18,348 nt of DNA from GCA-2786165 sp964625775 (GTDB taxonomy: Bacteria; Pseudomonadota; Gammaproteobacteria; Legionellales; Legionellaceae). Shown one piece after another: positions 14,607 through 18,348 of the stretch; position 1 is the stretch's first letter, and each line of letters opens with the position of its first letter. Below the pieces are notes generated by a model that searched no databases, had not been told where the DNA came from, and saw nothing but the letters and a program-made list of their open reading frames with translations. The position numbers were made by a program, and so were the translations under genes. The stretch is taken from NCBI GenBank assembly GCA_964625775.1, contig CAZVEH010000047.1:1-18348 (forward strand), written 5' to 3'.

Positions 14607-17600
14607 CTACCTGCGATGAAGTTTGCTTGCAGTGTGGGCTGCATGTTCATGGCTTTGAGCAGTAGGCTGCGTGGCGGGAGGGGTGGGTTGAGCACCTTTT
14701 GAGTGACGACGCCCTGCATGTGGTTTGGATGAATGGCGGCGTCGGTCTGTTTGATATGCTATGTTTAACTGCGTGCTGACAGATGGGATCGCTGCTTTCT
14801 TCATAGCTTGTGTTTCAGTTAAAATCGTCTCTTGCTCTTCTGCGGTCATGGGTAAGAATGCGTCTTTATATTGTTGGTTTAAACAATTTTGATTCAGATA
14901 CTGCATGATACTCTGGGCAGATGCGATGGTTGATTGTTTATCGTTTGCTTGTGCGAGTACGCCTAAAAGTGTTTTTAACACAGCAAATTTATCTAAAGCA
15001 TCGAATGCTTGGGTATATCCCAGCACCAAAGCAGGTGAATGACTTGATGCATTGACATTCAAGATAGCGTCGGTGTTTTGCAGCGCTAAAGATAAGGTTT
15101 GCACTAAAACAGCATGCTCAGAATCAAAATGTAAATCATAGGCCATGAGTTTTTGTAAGCCATGCTTAAGTAAATTGTTTGGACTTGTTTCTTCAATGTT
15201 GTTCAATTGATGTTGTTGCCATTGTGTTTTTAAGCTTTGAATCTGCGCTTTGGTTTTGGCGCCTTCATGCGTATTGACAAACAAGGTTGATTTAAATAGG
15301 GTTCGGTATATCCGCGACAATAACGATTGTGGCGGTTCTAGGAAACGTTGATAATCCGCTGGATTCAATGTGTCCATTTGTGCACACAATGCCATTTCTG
15401 CCATCAGGGTGGCTTCATTCCCAATGCCTGACCAGTCCAGCCTATGATAGCCCAAAGTCCTGCTCTCATTAGATAGGCTGATTGCTTGGACCAAACACAA
15501 ATCCTTATTGTTACGGTTATACTCGTGTGCTGCGGCTAAACTCAGTGCAATATTGTCAGAGCGATTATCGTCTTGTTCATAGGGCCCATTGAAGAGATAA
15601 TGTGTAAAGTTGGTATTTTTAAAGGCATAAGTACTTCTAACGGCTTCTAATCCCTTGTGAAAACGCTCATCGAAGGGTGTTTTGTCGCTGAGGTTTTCAC
15701 TGATCATAAGTGCGGAAGTTTGAATACGCAGACGTGGAATTTCTGCTGTGAGCTCTTCAGATGCATTCATGGAGAATGTTTTTATTTGCTGGCATGAAAA
15801 TCCTGCTGTGGGTAGGTGCTCTGTCTGAATCCACGTAGCCAATTTTAATTTTTTGTTCGGAGATAAGATGGCATTGGGTACTGGCTGATGTTGGGTTGCG
15901 TTGTATCGGGTATGATTATTCCTTTTTTGGGTTATTTTTTCTTTAATTTTTTTAATAAGAATGCTTTTGCTCTTATTTTTTAGGTGTTCACTTTGCTCGT
16001 GTAGAACCTCATTTAGTTTGTTTATGTCTAAACTAGGGTTTGGTCCCTGGGCCAGGGTCGGTTTTGCTTTATATAATCCACGAGCAAAAACCTTTATTGA
16101 TTCTTGATAAATCTCTTCCACGGTTTGTGTCACCAACTCCAAGCGCTCCTGATCATCAAAACTATTTTCGGCTAATGCCAACTGATAGTGTTGAGCCAGG
16201 GTGCTGATATGGATGTGTATTTGTTGTTGTAGGGGTACAATACTATTTTTATTTTCAATTTTTGTGTAGGCTTGTAAAATCAACTGAGCATCATTTTCAT
16301 TATTTGATGTTTCTTTTTTCAAAGCCTCCAAAACCGTGGTTTCAAATTTTTTTTGAACTGCTGGATCTGAAATATCTACGCTAAGAGTGACAGGGCGATT
16401 CATATGATCGATGGTGTCATACACGATGCGAGCTTGCGGATCAAACCTATAGGATTTTGGTGTTTTATTAGCAATCATTTGGTTGAAATAGGCAAATTCG
16501 GGGGCTTGTAAAAACTTATCTTTATCTGGAATATTCAGACCAAATTTTGGATAAAATTGCATGAGATTGTTATAAGAATCTTCACTGGGCATTTGTGTGA
16601 AAGAAATCAACTGAGTGAGAAAATCTACCAGTACAATTTGATTTTCTGTAAGAAACTCGCTGAGCTGAATAGCCTTTAAGCCGGCTAAACGTTTTAACAT
16701 TTCTTGTTTGACAAACGCCTGCTTGCAGGTGCCAATCATGTGTTCAAGTTCCTTAATTTGCAGGTCATATTCTGTCTGGTTCGGAAGATTTTCGTTAGCA
16801 ACCACAGTCTGAATCGCAGGTATTTGCACCTCTAATGCTTGATAGAGAGGGATGAGTTTGTTGTATTGTTCAATCTCAGCGTGCTCTACAAAATAGGTTA
16901 ATTGGAGTAATAGTTTTAGCAATGCATATTGTTGATGCTGAGGACGTTCGGAAAATGCCGGTGTTTCAAAAAGCTTCTTAAGTCTTAGTGCTTCATGCTG
17001 AGCTTCAGGATGAAGGCTGTAATGTATACCAACCTCCAATTTATCAACAAGGTCGTGATACACGAGTTGTTTATAGAATTGATTGCTTTTTTGTGTAAAA
17101 GAAGAATAATCCATATTAGGTTTTCTATCTTTTGCAAACTTACGCCATATGTCTATCAATTTTTGCTTTGTAAATCCTGATGTCAATATTTTTTCTGCAT
17201 TTTCTTCATTAGTGCTGATTGTTTTGAAATAAGTTTCTGCGATTAAAGATTCCAGATACAGATTCTCAGTTTCTGAGACGAGATGTTTGTCGCCTGTTCG
17301 CGTTGCATCGGATATTAGGTTGAGTAATAATCCTTGATAATAGCTGTCTTCAAAAAAATCCACTGACTCTTGCTTTTCTTTTGAAAGTCTTTGCGCAGTT
17401 GTAGGATTAATTTTCTTGGCTGTCTTGATCAAGCGTTCGAATTGAGCTATTTTTAAATCGCGATTGTCTAGCCCATAGGGTAACACGCGAGTGCATAACT
17501 GCATGAATTTCTGCTCTGAAATTGCTGCATTTTCATCACCTGTAAACATACTTTTAACCAGTTGGGAGATTTTAACGGAACCTAATTTCTCCTGGATGGC

Positions 17601-18206
17601 TGCGAATAGATGTTGTTCTGTGATATTTTCTTCTTGGACTAAATCAGGGGTTTCTTGGATTTTTTTATCGTACTGAGTTAAGGCTGACAACAATTCGTCA
17701 TCACACAGGAAAGTAACTTGACGATCCTTTGCTGGCGCATGAATATTGTGAATATGGGTTACAGCATACTTAGGGATATTTGAATCGGGGTCAAGATATT
17801 GGCCTACAATCTTTATTACCGTTAAACCACAGGGGATACCTTGGTCATCGATGTATGAAAATCCAAAACTAAACTTAGGTTGAGCACCACCTAGGAGGTC
17901 CTGCGTATTTACGAGTCTACTACTTGATTCATCATCATGAAGTAAATAAAGCTCGGAAAATCGGGCAGTAAAGTCACCTTGATTATAGTATTTTAAAGTA
18001 TCATGGGTTTCAACATTATAGATATTATACTTGGTTTGAGTAGCTGTTTGATCGAAGGAAATAGCTTTGTCTCTGGCTCTGTCTACTAACAGTTGTCTTC
18101 TATACGCTCGTTTTGTATCGGCGGGGGGCAGATAAATGGTTTTGTCCATTCCCACGGCTTCTGCTATTTGTTCATAATTGCCCGACAGCTTCTTATACTT
18201 TGGCAT
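14607..18206 (-). CDS. large protein of unknown function, candidate secreted effector
   Basis: I do not recognise this 1199-aa protein. It has no signal peptide and no clear membrane segment, and looks soluble, polar and mostly helical with many Gln, Asn and Lys residues. The N-terminal 170 residues look globular and mixed alpha/beta, followed by long helical stretches. A lysine-rich helix (about 735-770, KSKSILIKKIKEKITQKRNN) precedes a distinct C-terminal region beginning near 800. That region contains YLFNGPYEQDDNRSDNIALS (about 869-888) and LDWSGIGNEATLMAEMALC. The last 50 residues are low-complexity and basic (RRRHSSKPHAGRRH, then His/Ala/Thr/Gln-rich), with an E-rich patch upstream (TAEEQETILTETQ). 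Size, composition and isolation as a single gene with its own promoter resemble type IV effectors of Legionellales; this is inference. The start is the ATG at 18206, because the longer GTG frame (18263) would overlap the promoter; an ATG at 18149 is a further option. Confidence 0.8.
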   Translation of the reverse strand: MPKYKKLSGNYEQIAEAVGMDKTIYLPPADTKRAYRRQLLVDRARDKAISFDQTATQTKYNIYNVETHDTLKYYNQGDFTARFSELYLLHDDESSSRLVNTQDLLGGAQPKFSFGFSYIDDQGIPCGLTVIKIVGQYLDPDSNIPKYAVTHIHNIHAPAKDRQVTFLCDDELLSALTQYDKKIQETPDLVQEENITEQHLFAAIQEKLGSVKISQLVKSMFTGDENAAISEQKFMQLCTRVLPYGLDNRDLKIAQFERLIKTAKKINPTTAQRLSKEKQESVDFFEDSYYQGLLLNLISDATRTGDKHLVSETENLYLESLIAETYFKTISTNEENAEKILTSGFTKQKLIDIWRKFAKDRKPNMDYSSFTQKSNQFYKQLVYHDLVDKLEVGIHYSLHPEAQHEALRLKKLFETPAFSERPQHQQYALLKLLLQLTYFVEHAEIEQYNKLIPLYQALEVQIPAIQTVVANENLPNQTEYDLQIKELEHMIGTCKQAFVKQEMLKRLAGLKAIQLSEFLTENQIVLVDFLTQLISFTQMPSEDSYNNLMQFYPKFGLNIPDKDKFLQAPEFAYFNQMIANKTPKSYRFDPQARIVYDTIDHMNRPVTLSVDISDPAVQKKFETTVLEALKKETSNNENDAQLILQAYTKIENKNSIVPLQQQIHIHISTLAQHYQLALAENSFDDQERLELVTQTVEEIYQESIKVFARGLYKAKPTLAQGPNPSLDINKLNEVLHEQSEHLKNKSKSILIKKIKEKITQKRNNHTRYNATQHQPVPNAILSPNKKLKLATWIQTEHLPTAGFSCQQIKTFSMNASEELTAEIPRLRIQTSALMISENLSDKTPFDERFHKGLEAVRSTYAFKNTNFTHYLFNGPYEQDDNRSDNIALSLAAAHEYNRNNKDLCLVQAISLSNESRTLGYHRLDWSGIGNEATLMAEMALCAQMDTLNPADYQRFLEPPQSLLSRIYRTLFKSTLFVNTHEGAKTKAQIQSLKTQWQQHQLNNIEETSPNNLLKHGLQKLMAYDLHFDSEHAVLVQTLSLALQNTDAILNVNASSHSPALVLGYTQAFDALDKFAVLKTLLGVLAQANDKQSTIASAQSIMQYLNQNCLNQQYKDAFLPMTAEEQETILTETQAMKKAAIPSVSTQLNIAYQTDRRRHSSKPHAGRRHSKGAQPTPPATQPTAQSHEHAAHTASKLHRR

Positions 18207-18235
18207 ACACGTGGCTCGCGAATATCTATAGGTAT

Positions 18236-18265
18236 AGTATACACCAAAGATTGTTTTGTGCACAA
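18236..18265 (-). promoter_or_regulatory. predicted promoter of the large unknown gene
   Basis: Minus-strand TTGTGC (18260-18265) and TATACT (18236-18241) are 18 bp apart, with the -10 box a 5/6 match. The start point would be near 18229, leaving about 23 nt before the ATG at 18206. The leader has only a weak GCGAG as ribosome site. The position argues against the upstream GTG start at 18263. Confidence 0.55.
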
Positions 18266-18266
18266 A
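18255..18266. promoter_or_regulatory. 12-bp palindrome over the -35 box, operator candidate
   Basis: TTTGTGCACAAA is a perfect 12-bp palindrome covering the predicted -35 hexamer of the large unknown gene. Outer arms ACCAAA (18243-18248) and TTTGGT (18267-18272) form a second, offset inverted repeat. Palindromes overlapping a -35 box are common repressor sites, but no regulator is identified. Confidence 0.4.
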
Positions 18267-18299
18267 TTTGGTATTTTTTGTTTAAAATTAATAATATTG

Positions 18300-18335
18300 G
18301 TAACTCCCCACGTCATCCCGAGCGCAGCGAGGGAT
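18300..18335. repeat. 36-bp repeat, right copy (inverted relative to 18-53)
   Basis: Exact reverse complement of 18-53, with core CCCGAGCGCAGCGAGGG. It lies upstream of the promoter of the large unknown gene. Sequence beyond both copies differs, so the identity is confined to 36 bp. Confidence 0.8.
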
Positions 18336-18348
18336 CTCCTGTCGTGTG

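Noticed and set aside
18207..18263. GTG start at 18263 for the large unknown gene
   Set aside because: The region contains the predicted -10 and -35 boxes, so it would not be transcribed as coding sequence.
18270..18300. PmrA-type box upstream of the large gene
   Set aside because: A TTAATTTTAAAC stretch only loosely resembles the tandem cTTAATatT consensus and lacks the second half.
1..18348. CRISPR array, tRNA or rRNA gene
   Set aside because: I saw no regularly spaced direct repeats, cloverleaf with a T-loop signature, or rRNA segments on either strand by eye; a tRNAscan run would settle it.

Overview
The window reads as chromosomal DNA of a moderately AT-rich gammaproteobacterium. The rpsP-rimM-trmD-rplS order with ffh just upstream, lpxD (lipid A, so Gram-negative) and a full three-domain polA support this. 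A 1.2-kb-residue soluble protein with no recognisable family, IS982 and IS66 relics and short palindromic intergenic repeats are typical of host-associated Legionellales-type genomes (Legionella, Coxiella, Berkiella, Aquicella). That placement is inference; no rRNA or tRNA is present to confirm it.

Layout. Bases 140-11000 form a dense minus-strand block. In the direction of transcription it runs ffh, then the rpsP-rimM-trmD-rplS ribosome/tRNA-modification operon, then (after a 91-bp hairpin-forming spacer) a purine-permease-like NCS2 gene, a tandem-GNAT acetyltransferase and a stand-alone beta-ketoacyl synthase with 6-nt spacing or 4-bp overlap, then lpxD and polA overlapping by 4 bp behind their own promoter. 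Bases 10925-13234 are an accessory pocket: a structured leader, a small secreted eight-cysteine peptide of visibly higher GC, a 16-bp-stem hairpin, a 3'-truncated IS982 transposase ending in a perfect 16-bp-stem palindrome, and an IS66 transposase with an out-of-frame internal deletion. Bases 13235-14521 hold a plus-strand CNNM/CorB-type membrane protein. It converges on 14607-18206, a 1199-residue minus-strand protein I do not recognise, which is the best candidate for a secreted host-interaction effector. Its promoter carries a 12-bp perfect palindrome.

Both ends of the window carry the same 36-bp sequence as a perfect inverted repeat (18-53 and 18300-18335). This suggests a dispersed repeat family and perhaps contig ends broken at repeats.

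How the genes work together: the minus-strand block is mostly housekeeping (protein targeting, ribosome maturation, DNA repair synthesis, lipid A acylation). The acyl-transfer theme (LpxD, ketosynthase, GNAT) is suggestive but not proof of a pathway. The most novel material is the large unknown protein, the cysteine-rich secreted peptide with its leader, and the unexplained hairpins and dyads.
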